A stretch of 13,851 bases of DNA, taken from positions 1-13,851 of the forward strand of contig SOKM01000286.1 of the NCBI GenBank assembly GCA_004375785.1, in the 5' to 3' direction. The translations under genes were made by a program, and so were the position numbers. Within the stretch, counting starts at the first letter, position 1. Every line of letters starts with the position of its first letter. Source of the stretch: Candidatus Cloacimonadota bacterium (lineage in GTDB: Bacteria > Hydrothermota > E44-bin80). The notes under the pieces were generated by a model that had not been told where the DNA came from, searched no databases, and saw nothing but the letters and a program-made list of their open reading frames with translations. Below, piece after piece: positions 1 to 7,005 of this stretch.

Positions 1-2
1 TG

Positions 3-1280
3 GAAATTATCGACCTTGATGTCGATTTCGAGAAGGAGTTCCATTTTATTGAATTTGTAAAAAGTGTTCAGCCAGATGTTATAGGTTTTACTATTGTTAC
101 ACCATGTTTCAATAGTGCAGTCATCCTTGCAAATAAGATAAAGGAGATTTATAATCCATTTATAATTTTTGGAGGACCCCACACTTCAGCAGTGCCTGAA
201 GAGGTGATAAAAGAGAAGAGCGTTAACGGTGTTATTATCGGAGAAGGTGAAAGAACAATTGTAGAATTTATGAGGCATTTTAAGAGAGGTGTTACAGTGC
301 CTGTTGCTGGTATGATTATTAAAAGCGGAAATAGATTTTTAAGATGCAGGAAAAGAGATTTTATTGAAGACCTTAATGGGTTACCTTTTCCAGCCCGGTC
401 ACTTCTCAGGCACCCGGAAAGGTATTCGCCACCGGATGCGTTACAAACTCCTGTCGCAACTATTCTTACATCAAGAGGGTGTCCTTACAGATGTACCTTC
501 TGCCAGGCACCGGGAATATGGGGAAGAAAAATAAGAAGAAGAAGTGTGGAGAATGTTATTGCAGAAATAAAGTTTCTTAACAAAAAATATAATATAAGAG
601 AGATACATATAGCTGATGACGATTTTACCCACAGTAAGGAGTGGACATTAAATTTTCTTAATATGGTAAAAAGTGAATTCCTGGGAACGAGGTTCTATTT
701 TATGAATGGATTACGAATAGACAATGTTGATAGAGAAATTCTTGAAAATCTAAAAAGGGCTGGATTTATTAACGTTGGATTTGGAATAGAATCAGGTTCT
801 CAGAGGATACTCAACAAGGTAAAGAAGGGTCTTAAGATTGAAGAGATAAAAAAGAAGTTCCGAATGGCAAAGAAATTGGGTTTCAAAACATGGGCTTTCT
901 TTATACTCGGCCTTCCTGGTGAAACACCTTCAACACTTAAAGAGACAATTGCACTTTCTCTTTCTCTCGACCCTGATTTTGCAAAGTTTTTTTATCTTGT
1001 TCCTTATCCTGGAACAGATGTATACGAGGAATTTCTAACGAAGAGATATTTACAGACAAGGGATTTTTCAAGGTATGGACTTTATACTGAGCCAGTGTAT
1101 GAGCTTCCTCTATTAAGTAAGAGTGAGATTGAAAAAGCACTCATACTTGCATATCTAAGGTTTTATCTAAGGCCATCTAAGATACTTAGAATATTATTCA
1201 GGATAAGAACATTAACAGAATTAAGGCTTAATTACAGAGCAATCCTTTTCCTGCTCAGGAAGGTAATAAGGCGGGGATGA
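3..1280 (+). CDS. B12-binding domain radical SAM protein (5'-truncated by window)
   Basis: The reading frame is open from base 3, so the gene starts outside the window. The visible N-terminal part (about bases 30-270) looks like the second half of a cobalamin-binding Rossmann domain: a strand ending in DVIGFT, then FIIFGGPH and GVIIGEGE, the usual order in BchE/HpnP-type enzymes. The radical SAM core follows, with TSRGCPYRCTFC giving the CX3CX2C cluster cysteines at 480-482, 492-494 and 501-503, then VGFGIESGS and FFILGLPGET further on, both typical of class B radical SAM proteins. The last 70 or so residues are basic and of no recognised fold. Members of this family methylate or rearrange lipids, cofactors and antibiotics; the substrate cannot be read from the sequence. 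The stop is TGA at 1278-1280 and a repeat-filled gap follows. A valine codon GTG at 192 could be mistaken for a start but lies inside the B12 domain. Confidence 0.9.
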   Translation, partial: EIIDLDVDFEKEFHFIEFVKSVQPDVIGFTIVTPCFNSAVILANKIKEIYNPFIIFGGPHTSAVPEEVIKEKSVNGVIIGEGERTIVEFMRHFKRGVTVPVAGMIIKSGNRFLRCRKRDFIEDLNGLPFPARSLLRHPERYSPPDALQTPVATILTSRGCPYRCTFCQAPGIWGRKIRRRSVENVIAEIKFLNKKYNIREIHIADDDFTHSKEWTLNFLNMVKSEFLGTRFYFMNGLRIDNVDREILENLKRAGFINVGFGIESGSQRILNKVKKGLKIEEIKKKFRMAKKLGFKTWAFFILGLPGETPSTLKETIALSLSLDPDFAKFFYLVPYPGTDVYEEFLTKRYLQTRDFSRYGLYTEPVYELPLLSKSEIEKALILAYLRFYLRPSKILRILFRIRTLTELRLNYRAILFLLRKVIRRG

Positions 1281-1300
1281 TGTATCAAAAGAGAATATGG

Positions 1301-1359
1301 GATGTAAGATGGACGATATAGGATGACGGAAGGCAAAGGATAAAGGATAAAGGATAAAG
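1301..1359 (+). repeat. degenerate 7-bp tandem array
   Basis: Read in steps of seven from 1301, the sequence gives GATGTAA, GATGGAC, GATATAG, GATGACG, GAAGGCA, then three exact copies of AAGGATA (1336-1356) and a partial one. The first four units share GAT at the same phase; the exact copies at the end indicate recent slippage or templated duplication. It starts 20 bp after the radical SAM stop codon. The same opening word, GGGATGTA, occurs at about 4981 after lysC and at 13684 after the last gene. Confidence 0.8.
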
Positions 1360-1367
1360 TGAAAAAA

Positions 1368-1442
1368 TGCTACGCTGTAAAATAAGCGCTTCGCTGTAAA
1401 CAAATGCCTTCGGCTGTGAACAAACGTTACACTGTAATAAAA
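1368..1442 (+). repeat. four-unit imperfect tandem repeat, 18-20 bp unit
   Basis: Units run 1368-1386, 1387-1404, 1405-1424 and 1425-1442. Each has a variable YGCYWC-like head, a central CTGTRA and an AAYAAA-like tail; for example unit 2 is CGCTTCGCTGTAAACAAA. The word TGTAAACAAAT at 1395-1405 recurs at 13696-13706, also followed at a similar distance by GCTGTAA, so the unit is dispersed and not only tandem. Unit spacing is far too short for a CRISPR array and there is no spacer. No coding function is evident. Confidence 0.75.
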
Positions 1443-1558
1443 CATTGAACGAATATTCTTTTGTTAGAATTTGAGATTGCCATATGTTATATGCAATGCG
1501 CTATATGCCATTTCTCGATTCTAATTTCCAGTAAAATAATGACTTGGAGAGAAATTGC

Positions 1559-1587
1559 TTGACACCTCTTATTTTTTGTGATAATTT
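1559..1587 (+). promoter_or_regulatory. sigma-70-type promoter for rfaE2, short leader
   Basis: TTGACA at 1559-1564 is a perfect -35 box. Seventeen bases on lies TAATTT (1582-1587), a modest -10 box helped by TGA immediately upstream (1579-1581), an extended -10. Transcription would start near 1594, only about six bases before the rfaE2 ATG, in keeping with the absence of a Shine-Dalgarno sequence there. Confidence 0.6.
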
Positions 1588-1599
1588 GAATAAAATCTT

Positions 1600-2121
1600 A
1601 TGGATAAAATCGTAGGAATAAGAAAAATAAAGAGAAAAAGAGCAGAATTAAAAAGTGAAAAGAAGGTTCTTGTTTTTACAAACGGCTGCTTTGATATAAT
1701 CCACAGAGGACATATTGAATATTTGAAGAAAGCAAAATCTTATGGTGATTTCTTGCTCGTTGCCGTAAATAGTGATTCTTCTGTCAGGAAAATTAAAGGA
1801 AAAGAGAGACCTGTAATTTCACTTACAGACAGGCTCTTCATTCTTTCACATTTTCCTTTTATTGATTTTCTTATTTCTTTTGATGATGAGACACCCGAGC
1901 AGTTGATAAAATCAATCCTTCCAGATGTCCTTATAAAAGGGAGTGATTATAGAGAGGAAGAGATTGTCGGCTCTGATATAGTAAAAAAAAACGGTGGAAA
2001 GGTTATCACAATCCCGTTTTTGAAGGGTAAAAGTTCAAGCAGTATCATAAGGAAAATCCTTAAAAGATACAAGGAAAAAGGAAACAAATTAGCCACTAAG
2101 GCTCAAAGGCACAAAGGGTGA
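1600..2121 (+). CDS. rfaE2: D-glycero-beta-D-manno-heptose 1-phosphate adenylyltransferase
   Basis: The product (173 aa) transfers AMP from ATP to heptose 1-phosphate to give ADP-heptose, the precursor of inner-core lipopolysaccharide; it is a soluble cytoplasmic enzyme. Evidence is the nucleotidyltransferase signature FTNGCFDIIHRGH (residues 26-38, with HRGH as the HxGH site), VNSDSSVRKIKG, the VLIKGSDY segment, IVGSDIV, and the serine-rich SSSSII near the end, which matches the STSxII motif of the HldE C-terminal domain. No kinase domain is fused, so this is the stand-alone RfaE2 form. The start at 1600 has no Shine-Dalgarno sequence but a promoter lies just upstream. The last residues (ATKAQRHKG) are outside the family fold and are encoded by an octamer repeat array, as described separately. 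No other LPS gene is adjacent. Confidence 0.92.
   Translation: MDKIVGIRKIKRKRAELKSEKKVLVFTNGCFDIIHRGHIEYLKKAKSYGDFLLVAVNSDSSVRKIKGKERPVISLTDRLFILSHFPFIDFLISFDDETPEQLIKSILPDVLIKGSDYREEEIVGSDIVKKNGGKVITIPFLKGKSSSSIIRKILKRYKEKGNKLATKAQRHKG
2094..2117 (+). repeat. octamer array, plus orientation, inside the rfaE2 3' end
   Basis: Three consecutive octamers: CACTAAGG (2094-2101), CTCAAAGG (2102-2109) and CACAAAGG (2110-2117), consensus CWCNAAGG. The array is read as the final codons of rfaE2, whose TGA stop lies two bases after it. The same family appears in reverse at 2377-2400. Confidence 0.85.
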
Positions 2122-2137
2122 AAATGAGTTTTAAACC

Positions 2138-2159
2138 ACCGAGCAGGAAAATGCTCGGT
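2138..2159. repeat. 8-bp perfect hairpin downstream of rfaE2
   Basis: Arms ACCGAGCA and TGCTCGGT with loop GGAAAA. It is stable and located 17 bases past the rfaE2 stop, so it could protect the 3' end of the transcript, but lack of a following T-run argues against an intrinsic terminator on either strand. Confidence 0.55.
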
Positions 2160-2376
2160 AAACAGCGTTATGGTATCGGTAACGGTTATGGTAACGAAGC
2201 CCGTATCGTAGAGCGTCAATCGGTAACGTGGATGACAGTAATTAGAATTTTATGATTTAGAAGTTTAACCGTAAAACAATAAACGAGATTATAATATCAT
2301 GTTAGAAAGTTATAACAGGCAGTTCGCTGAATATTTACGTTATAAGCCACTACCAGGAAAAAAACTCAGTTTATAA

Positions 2377-2400
2377 TCTTGGTGTCTTAGTGTCTTTGTG
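2377..2400 (-). repeat. octamer array, minus orientation, before the response regulator
   Basis: On the plus strand the units are TCTTGGTG (2377-2384), TCTTAGTG (2385-2392) and TCTTTGTG (2393-2400); on the minus strand the consensus is CACNAAGA. This is the same family as 2094-2117, inverted. It ends 24 bp before the regulator's ATG. Confidence 0.85.
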
Positions 2401-2424
2401 GCGGGATAGTTACGGAAGAAGATA

Positions 2425-3789
2425 ATGATTAATATACTAATTGTTGAGGATAAGGAAAGTTTCAGGGAATATATCAAAGAGGTGTTAAAAACGGGTGATT
2501 TCAAGGTTTTTGATACAGGTTGTGGAAGGAATGCAATGGAGATATTCAAGAGTAAGGATATTAACCTTGTCCTTCTCGATTTGAGATTACCAGGAGAAGA
2601 TGGTATTGCTTTAGCGAAAGAGATTAAGAAAATTGACAGAACTATTCCTATTATAATAATGACTGCTTATGGAACGGTTGATAATGCTGTAAAGGCTATG
2701 AAACTCGGCGTTTACGATTTTATAGAAAAACCTGTGGATCCTGATAGATTACTGCATCTTGTAAAAAGGGCTTCAAGAGAACAACGTCTTTTAAGGGAAA
2801 ATATAATTCTGAAAGAAGAACTCAGCAAAAGATATGGTTTTCCGAGGATTATCGGAAAGAGTAGAGAGATAAGAGAGGTTGCAAAGCTTGCTCAGAAGGT
2901 TGCAATGGGTGATACAACGGTTTTTCTTACAGGAGCAAGTGGTACCGGGAAAGAACTTTTTGCCAGAGCCATCCATAGTATGAGCCCCAGGAAAGATAAC
3001 ACTTTTATTGCAATAAACTGTGGTGCAATTCCTTCAGAGCTTCTTGAGAATGAACTCTTTGGTTCCGAAAAAGGGGCTTATACTGGGGCATACAAGAGAA
3101 AAATAGGGAAGGTTGAACTCGCAAATAAGGGTACACTCTTTCTTGACGAGGTAGGTGACATTCCCCTTCCTATACAATCAAAATTCCTGAGATTCCTTCA
3201 GGAAAAGACATTTGAAAGGTTAGGAGGAGAAGAGACATATAAAGTAGATGTAAGAATCATCGCTGCTACTAACAAGGACCTGAAGAGCGAAGTGAAAAAA
3301 GGGAAATTCAGAGAAGACCTTTTCTATAGATTAAGTGTTTTTCCAATCAACCTTCCCCCCTTGAGGAAGAGAAAAGAGGATATACTTTTCCTTGCAAAAC
3401 ATTTTATCAATCAGTTTGCAACTGAATTAGGGAGGGGGAAGAAAAAGCTCAGTCCCAGAACGAAAGGGCTATTAAAGAATTACCGATGGCCTGGCAATAT
3501 CAGGGAACTACAGAATATTATAGAAAGAGCAGTTATACTAACAGAAGGAGATACAATTACACCAGAAGATATAGGAATTAAGGAATCATTTGAAAGTATT
3601 GAGAGTGAAGTAGAGATAACGGATGAAATGAGTTTGAGAGAGGCAAGCAGTATAGGAAGAAGAATTGCGGAAAAAAAACTAATAAGTTCCGTTCTGGTAA
3701 AAACGGGGGGGAATAAGTCAAAGGCAGCAAAAATTCTTGGAGTAAGTTATAAAACACTTCTTGAGAGAATTAAAGAATTAGAGCTCTAA
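2425..3789 (+). CDS. sigma-54-dependent response regulator (NtrC family)
   Basis: The product (454 aa) has the three domains of an NtrC-type activator. Residues 1-120 form a receiver with acidic pair E8-D9, phospho-acceptor D52 in LLDLRLPG, T80 and K102 in IEKPVD. Residues about 140-370 are the AAA+ domain: Walker A GASGTGKE (170-177), the sigma-54 contact loop as GAYTGA (217-222, a tyrosine variant of GAFTGA), Walker B LFLDE (238-242) and the arginine-finger region REDLFYRLSVFP. A Fis-type helix-turn-helix (NKSKAAKILGVSYKTLLERI) ends the protein. A GGAAG Shine-Dalgarno sequence precedes the ATG. No partner histidine kinase is in the window. Its TAA shares a base with the lysC ATG, so the two are co-transcribed and translationally coupled. 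Target promoters are unknown; no good -24/-12 site was found here. Confidence 0.95.
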   Translation: MINILIVEDKESFREYIKEVLKTGDFKVFDTGCGRNAMEIFKSKDINLVLLDLRLPGEDGIALAKEIKKIDRTIPIIIMTAYGTVDNAVKAMKLGVYDFIEKPVDPDRLLHLVKRASREQRLLRENIILKEELSKRYGFPRIIGKSREIREVAKLAQKVAMGDTTVFLTGASGTGKELFARAIHSMSPRKDNTFIAINCGAIPSELLENELFGSEKGAYTGAYKRKIGKVELANKGTLFLDEVGDIPLPIQSKFLRFLQEKTFERLGGEETYKVDVRIIAATNKDLKSEVKKGKFREDLFYRLSVFPINLPPLRKRKEDILFLAKHFINQFATELGRGKKKLSPRTKGLLKNYRWPGNIRELQNIIERAVILTEGDTITPEDIGIKESFESIESEVEITDEMSLREASSIGRRIAEKKLISSVLVKTGGNKSKAAKILGVSYKTLLERIKELEL

Positions 3790-4979
3790 TGAAACTAAAG
3801 GTATACAAATTCGGCGGCGCATGTCTCGAAGGAAAGAAAAGGATAACGAATGCTGTTTCAGCCTGTATCTCTGAAATAAAGAATGGTTCTAAACTTGTTA
3901 CTGTTGTTTCAGCAATGGGTAAGACTACGGATGAATTGTATAAACTTGTTCAGGAAATAGACCCCGGAGTAACTTTAGAAGACTCGATGAGAATTGTTGG
4001 AATGGGTGAGATTATTTCTGCAAGGATTTTCAATTATTCATTAAAAAAAGCGGGGATAAAATCTGTGGTTCTTGAACCACAATCAGAAAAGTGGCCGCTT
4101 TTTTTGAAAAAAGATGGGAACCTTAATAAAAGCCTGACAGAGAAAAAGATAAAAAAATTTCTCCCGGAATTCCTCAAAGATTTTGACTCTGTTGTTGTCC
4201 CTGGATTTATTGCATTAAAAAAAAATGGAGACTGGGGAACGCTGGGAAGGGGTGGAAGCGACACAACAGCTTTTATTCTTGGTAAATACCTTTGTGCTCA
4301 TGAGATTGTGATTGTAAAGGATGTAAACGGTATCTATACTGCTGACCCTGCTGTTTTATCAGAAGCCAGACAACTTAAATATATTAGTGCAGAAGACCTT
4401 TCTACTATATCCTCTTTTGGAGCTAAGGTTATTCATTCAGATGCTCTTTCCTTTAAGAGAAAAAATCAGAAAGTAATGATTATCCATCACTCCTTTGGAG
4501 ACCTTTCTTACGAAGGTACAGTTATTGACGGTAAAGTAACGAGAAAACTTTTCCTTCTTGAGACTCAACTTTCTATGATTTCCGTATATAAGAAAGATAT
4601 AACAGGAGACAGAAAACTTATTCAAAATCTCACGAGAAAAACATTGGAAACAACAAAGGTCTTTGGAACTACACTTGGTATTGACTATCTTGGTTTTTAC
4701 GTTACCTCCAATAAGTCACATAGGGTAATGGAAAAACTCGAAAAGATTTCTTTGGAGAAAGAATTGAATATTGTAGAAAGAAAGAATGTGGCGCTACTCA
4801 TTATGAGAAGAGAATCCCCGATTAACCTTCCAGGTATGATAAATTACCTCCTGACACCTCTTGCAAGGAAGAAGTTGAACATAGTCGAGGTTATAACCAT
4901 TGGCAGAGAAATACTTCTCTTTATAGGATGGGAAGATAGAATGAAAGCAATGCAAGCACTGAAAGGAAGAAAGCGATAA
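3789..4979 (+). CDS. lysC: aspartokinase
   Basis: Aspartate kinase makes beta-aspartyl phosphate from aspartate and ATP, the first step to lysine/DAP, threonine and methionine. The 396-aa length is that of a monofunctional enzyme with a regulatory ACT region. Motifs: KFGGACLE at 7-14 (family KFGGTSV; the T-S pair is A-C here), VVSAMGKTTDEL from 39, GRGGSDTTA (153-161) and KDVNGIYTADP (177-187) of the amino-acid-kinase fold, and SSFGAKVIHSDAL. The region from about 255 to the end should hold two ACT domains but matches the consensus poorly, so feedback control cannot be predicted. No homoserine dehydrogenase is fused. The ATG at 3789 overlaps the regulator's stop (TAATG). Sited upstream of dapA-dapB-dapH, it most likely feeds DAP and lysine synthesis. 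Confidence 0.93.
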   Translation: MKLKVYKFGGACLEGKKRITNAVSACISEIKNGSKLVTVVSAMGKTTDELYKLVQEIDPGVTLEDSMRIVGMGEIISARIFNYSLKKAGIKSVVLEPQSEKWPLFLKKDGNLNKSLTEKKIKKFLPEFLKDFDSVVVPGFIALKKNGDWGTLGRGGSDTTAFILGKYLCAHEIVIVKDVNGIYTADPAVLSEARQLKYISAEDLSTISSFGAKVIHSDALSFKRKNQKVMIIHHSFGDLSYEGTVIDGKVTRKLFLLETQLSMISVYKKDITGDRKLIQNLTRKTLETTKVFGTTLGIDYLGFYVTSNKSHRVMEKLEKISLEKELNIVERKNVALLIMRRESPINLPGMINYLLTPLARKKLNIVEVITIGREILLFIGWEDRMKAMQALKGRKR

Positions 4980-4980
4980 A

Positions 4981-5039
4981 GGGATGTACGATGGCAGAAG
5001 TCAGATTATCAGAAGATCAGAACATCAGAGAATCAGAGG
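4981..5039 (+). repeat. degenerate 7- then 8-bp tandem array after lysC
   Basis: Heptamer-like words GGGATGT, ACGATGG, CAGAAGT and CAGATTA lead into four clean octamers: ATCAGAAG (5008-5015), ATCAGAAC (5016-5023), ATCAGAGA (5024-5031), ATCAGAGG (5032-5039). The octamer consensus is ATCAGANN. It abuts the lysC stop codon. Confidence 0.8.
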
Positions 5040-5089
5040 AGCGGCCTGAAACGCCAATTACTTATAGGAATGACTAATGAAAATAAGCG

Positions 5090-5113
5090 TAGCGTTGGGG
5101 CTTGTCCCCAACA
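5090..5113. repeat. dispersed GTTGGGG hairpin repeat, short form
   Basis: GTTGGGG (5094-5100), loop CTTGT, CCCCAAC (5106-5112): a perfect 7-bp stem. The flanking word TAGCGTTGGGGCTTG (5090-5104) is identical at 12313-12327, where a longer version of the hairpin occurs. There is no T-run, so it is not a standard terminator. Confidence 0.75.
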
Positions 5114-5198
5114 AATGACAAAATCAGAATGACTTAAAAAGCCATAGCCATAAACTATAAGCGAAATTTTAATTGTATTAAAATTTAAGGAGGTGAGT

Positions 5199-6065
5199 AT
5201 GTTTACAGGTTCTATTGTTGCCCTTGCTACACCATTCAAAAACGGTGGGATAAATTATGAAACATTAAAAAAACTTTTTGAATTCCATAAGAAAAACGGA
5301 ACAGACGCTATTCTTCTTTCAGGGACAACAGGTGAATCTCCAACGCTCAGTTTGGATGAGAAAATAGGACTCTTCTCATTCGGAAAGAAGAATACGGAGA
5401 TTCCTATCATTGCTGGAACAGGGAACTATAATACAAAAGAGACAATCGAGCTAACTAAGAAGGCAGAGGAAATAGGAGTTGATGCTGCACTTGTAATCAC
5501 GCCCTATTATAATAAACCAACCCAGAATGGTTTATATGCTCATTTCAAAAAGATTGCAGAAAATACCAGGTTACCTATCATTGTATATAATGTGCCAGGA
5601 AGGACAGGTGTATCCATTTCTCCTGAGATAGTTGCTGAACTATCACGGATTCCTAATATCGTCGGAATAAAGGAAGCAAGTGGTTCACTCAAACAGTGTT
5701 TTGAGATTAAAAAGAAGACTGAGAAAGATTTTATTCTGCTATCTGGCGATGATGCGCTTACCATTCCAATTATGTCTATTGGTGGCAAAGGAGTTATTTC
5801 GGTTTCGGCAAATATAGTTCCAGAGATGGTCAGGGAAATGGTTCAAGTTTATCTCAGTGGAGACCTTGATAAGGCAATGGAACTCCATTATAAACTTCTT
5901 CCGCTGACAGATGCCATGTTCGTTGAAACAAATCCCATCCCTGTTAAAACTGCCCTTGGGCTTATAGGGTTTGATATGGGTCCACTCAGACTACCTCTTG
6001 TTGAACCAGGTGAGAAGTCCCTTGAGACAATAATGAATGAACTCAAAAAAATAGGGGCAATGTAG
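5199..6065 (+). CDS. dapA: 4-hydroxy-tetrahydrodipicolinate synthase
   Basis: DapA condenses pyruvate with aspartate semialdehyde, the first committed step of DAP/lysine synthesis. The 288-aa TIM barrel shows GTTGE (42-46), which holds the catalytic threonines, ITPYYNKP (100-107), YNVPGRTG with Y130 and R135, and the Schiff-base lysine K158 in GIKEASG. These match the E. coli Tyr133, Arg138 and Lys161 positions. The ATG at 5199 is chosen because AAGGAGG lies at 5187-5193, five bases upstream; the in-frame GTG at 5193 would overlap that ribosome binding site. The stop is one base short of the dapB start, so the two are translated together. N-acetylneuraminate lyase is a relative but lacks this set of residues and context. 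Confidence 0.95.
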   Translation: MFTGSIVALATPFKNGGINYETLKKLFEFHKKNGTDAILLSGTTGESPTLSLDEKIGLFSFGKKNTEIPIIAGTGNYNTKETIELTKKAEEIGVDAALVITPYYNKPTQNGLYAHFKKIAENTRLPIIVYNVPGRTGVSISPEIVAELSRIPNIVGIKEASGSLKQCFEIKKKTEKDFILLSGDDALTIPIMSIGGKGVISVSANIVPEMVREMVQVYLSGDLDKAMELHYKLLPLTDAMFVETNPIPVKTALGLIGFDMGPLRLPLVEPGEKSLETIMNELKKIGAM

Positions 6066-6066
6066 G

Positions 6067-6819
6067 ATGATAAAACTGATTGTTTCCGGTGTACTCGGAA
6101 AGATGGGGAAGGAGATAGTCTCTCTTTCAATAGAGTTCAAGGATATTGACGTTATTGCAGGCTTTGATAAGAAAAGGGGTGATATATCAATTCCTATTAA
6201 GAATAAAATCGATGAATTGCCACACAGATTCGATGCAATTGTTGATTTCTCATCACCTGATGCAGCGATAAAGATGCTCAAATTTTCACTTAAAAGTAAA
6301 AAACCTTTTGTTACAGGAACTACCGGTTTTACTGAAAAGGAAGAAAAAGAGATAAAGAGGGTTTCAAAAAAGATACCTGTTTTCAAAGCTTCAAATATGT
6401 CTATGGGAATAAATGCTGTGATGGCAATCCTTGAGGATTTACCAGACATCTTATATAATGATTTTGATGTGGAGATAGTTGAAATGCACCATAGATTTAA
6501 AAAGGATAGTCCGAGTGGGACCGCTATTATCTTAGGAAAAACAATAGCTAAAAGGATTGGAAAAGAAACATTTCTTTATGGAAGAGAGGGGAAGAAACTT
6601 AAAAGGAAGAAAGGGGACGTAAGCTTTCATTCGGTTCGTGGTGGAACAGTTGTTGGAATTCATACCATCTATTTTCATGGCAATGATGAGTCCATTGAAA
6701 TTACACACAGGGCTTACTCGAGGAGAATCTTCGCATTCGGCGCACTTACTGCTGTAAGATGGATTATACAGCAAAAACCAGGTTTATATTCTATGGACGA
6801 CCTTCTCTCGAAAGATTGA
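6067..6819 (+). CDS. dapB: 4-hydroxy-tetrahydrodipicolinate reductase
   Basis: DapB reduces the DapA product to tetrahydrodipicolinate with NAD(P)H. In this 250-aa protein the Rossmann motif is GVLGKMG (8-14); D34 at the end of the second strand suggests NADH is accepted. VDFSSP (59-64), TGTTGF (83-88) and SNMSMGIN (109-116) follow. The substrate-binding signature is EMHHRFKKDSPSGTA (139-153), with H141-H142, K146 and the SGT loop. HSVRGGTVVGIH and ITHRAYSRRIFAFGAL close the catalytic domain. Start is ATG at 6067, one base after the dapA stop, with AGGGG a short way upstream. A repeat-rich gap separates it from dapH, so the operon may be broken here. Confidence 0.95.
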   Translation: MIKLIVSGVLGKMGKEIVSLSIEFKDIDVIAGFDKKRGDISIPIKNKIDELPHRFDAIVDFSSPDAAIKMLKFSLKSKKPFVTGTTGFTEKEEKEIKRVSKKIPVFKASNMSMGINAVMAILEDLPDILYNDFDVEIVEMHHRFKKDSPSGTAIILGKTIAKRIGKETFLYGREGKKLKRKKGDVSFHSVRGGTVVGIHTIYFHGNDESIEITHRAYSRRIFAFGALTAVRWIIQQKPGLYSMDDLLSKD

Positions 6820-7005
6820 ATCTAAGTAGGGCAATGATGGTAGAAAAATGTGGAAAATCCTAAATACAAAATCATAAACAATATCAAATGATAAAGATTC
6901 AGAATTCAAAACGATTTGATTCTTCAATACTATGAGAAAATCAACAGTTGTGAATTTGTTTAGAATTTAGAGATTAGGATTTAGAATTTATTATATACAG
7001 GAGGA
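6820..7005. other. AT-rich gap between dapB and dapH
   Basis: No gene is seen in these 186 bp. Bases about 6857-6925 have a low-complexity, CAAA/TCAAAA-rich texture with an approximate eight-base rhythm. A clean heptamer array follows (6961-6988), then the dapH ribosome binding site. A TATATA word at 6992-6997 could be a -10 box but no -35 partner stands out. Confidence 0.55.
6961..6988 (+). repeat. 7-bp tandem array before dapH
   Basis: Four heptamers in register: TAGAATT (6961-6967), TAGAGAT (6968-6974), TAGGATT (6975-6981), TAGAATT (6982-6988), followed by TATTATA. The array ends 10 bp before the dapH Shine-Dalgarno sequence. Similar words occur at 1463-1475 and 2231-2262. Confidence 0.8.

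Larger units (their letters stand above)
1281..1599. other. repeat-filled intergenic region before rfaE2
   Basis: This 319-bp gap holds no convincing gene. It contains, in order, a degenerate heptamer array (1301-1359), a four-unit 18-20 bp array (1368-1442), an AT-rich stretch with two TATATGC words around 1488-1508, and the rfaE2 promoter (1559-1587). No intrinsic terminator with a T-run is visible after the radical SAM gene. Confidence 0.75.
2122..2424. other. intergenic region with hairpin and GGTAACG repeats
   Basis: No gene is supported in these 303 bp. A perfect 8-bp hairpin (arms ACCGAGCA at 2138-2145 and TGCTCGGT at 2152-2159, 6-nt loop) follows rfaE2 but has no T-run. Next come three copies of a word ending GGTAACG (2175-2184, 2188-2196, 2219-2228) and a stretch with TAGAATT-like words (2231-2262) that resembles the array before dapH. 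The region ends in the reverse octamer array. A weak promoter for the regulator may lie here but I could not pick one. Confidence 0.65.
4980..5198. other. repeat-filled gap between lysC and dapA
   Basis: This 219-bp gap starts with a heptamer-to-octamer array directly at the lysC stop (4981-5039), then carries a GTTGGGG hairpin repeat (5090-5113) and AT-rich sequence up to the dapA Shine-Dalgarno site. No terminator with a T-run and no clear promoter were found, so it is unclear whether dapA is expressed from the lysC transcript. Confidence 0.6.

Noticed and set aside
192..194. GTG at 192 as start of the radical SAM gene
   Set aside because: The frame is open to the window edge and upstream codons encode the B12-binding fold, so the gene begins outside.
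1368..1442. CRISPR array
   Set aside because: Units are 18-20 bp, imperfect and directly adjacent with no spacers; no cas genes are present.
1544..1560. Sigma-54-like site TTGGAGAGAAATTGCTT upstream of rfaE2
   Set aside because: The GG and GC doublets are separated by 9 bases instead of the required 10, and a better sigma-70 -35 box overlaps its end.
2138..2159. Intrinsic terminator for rfaE2
   Set aside because: The hairpin is good but no T-run follows it on either strand.
5991..6449. 152-aa open frame on the minus strand
   Set aside because: It lies wholly antisense to the end of dapA and the start of dapB, both with full motif support; no ribosome site or recognisable domain.
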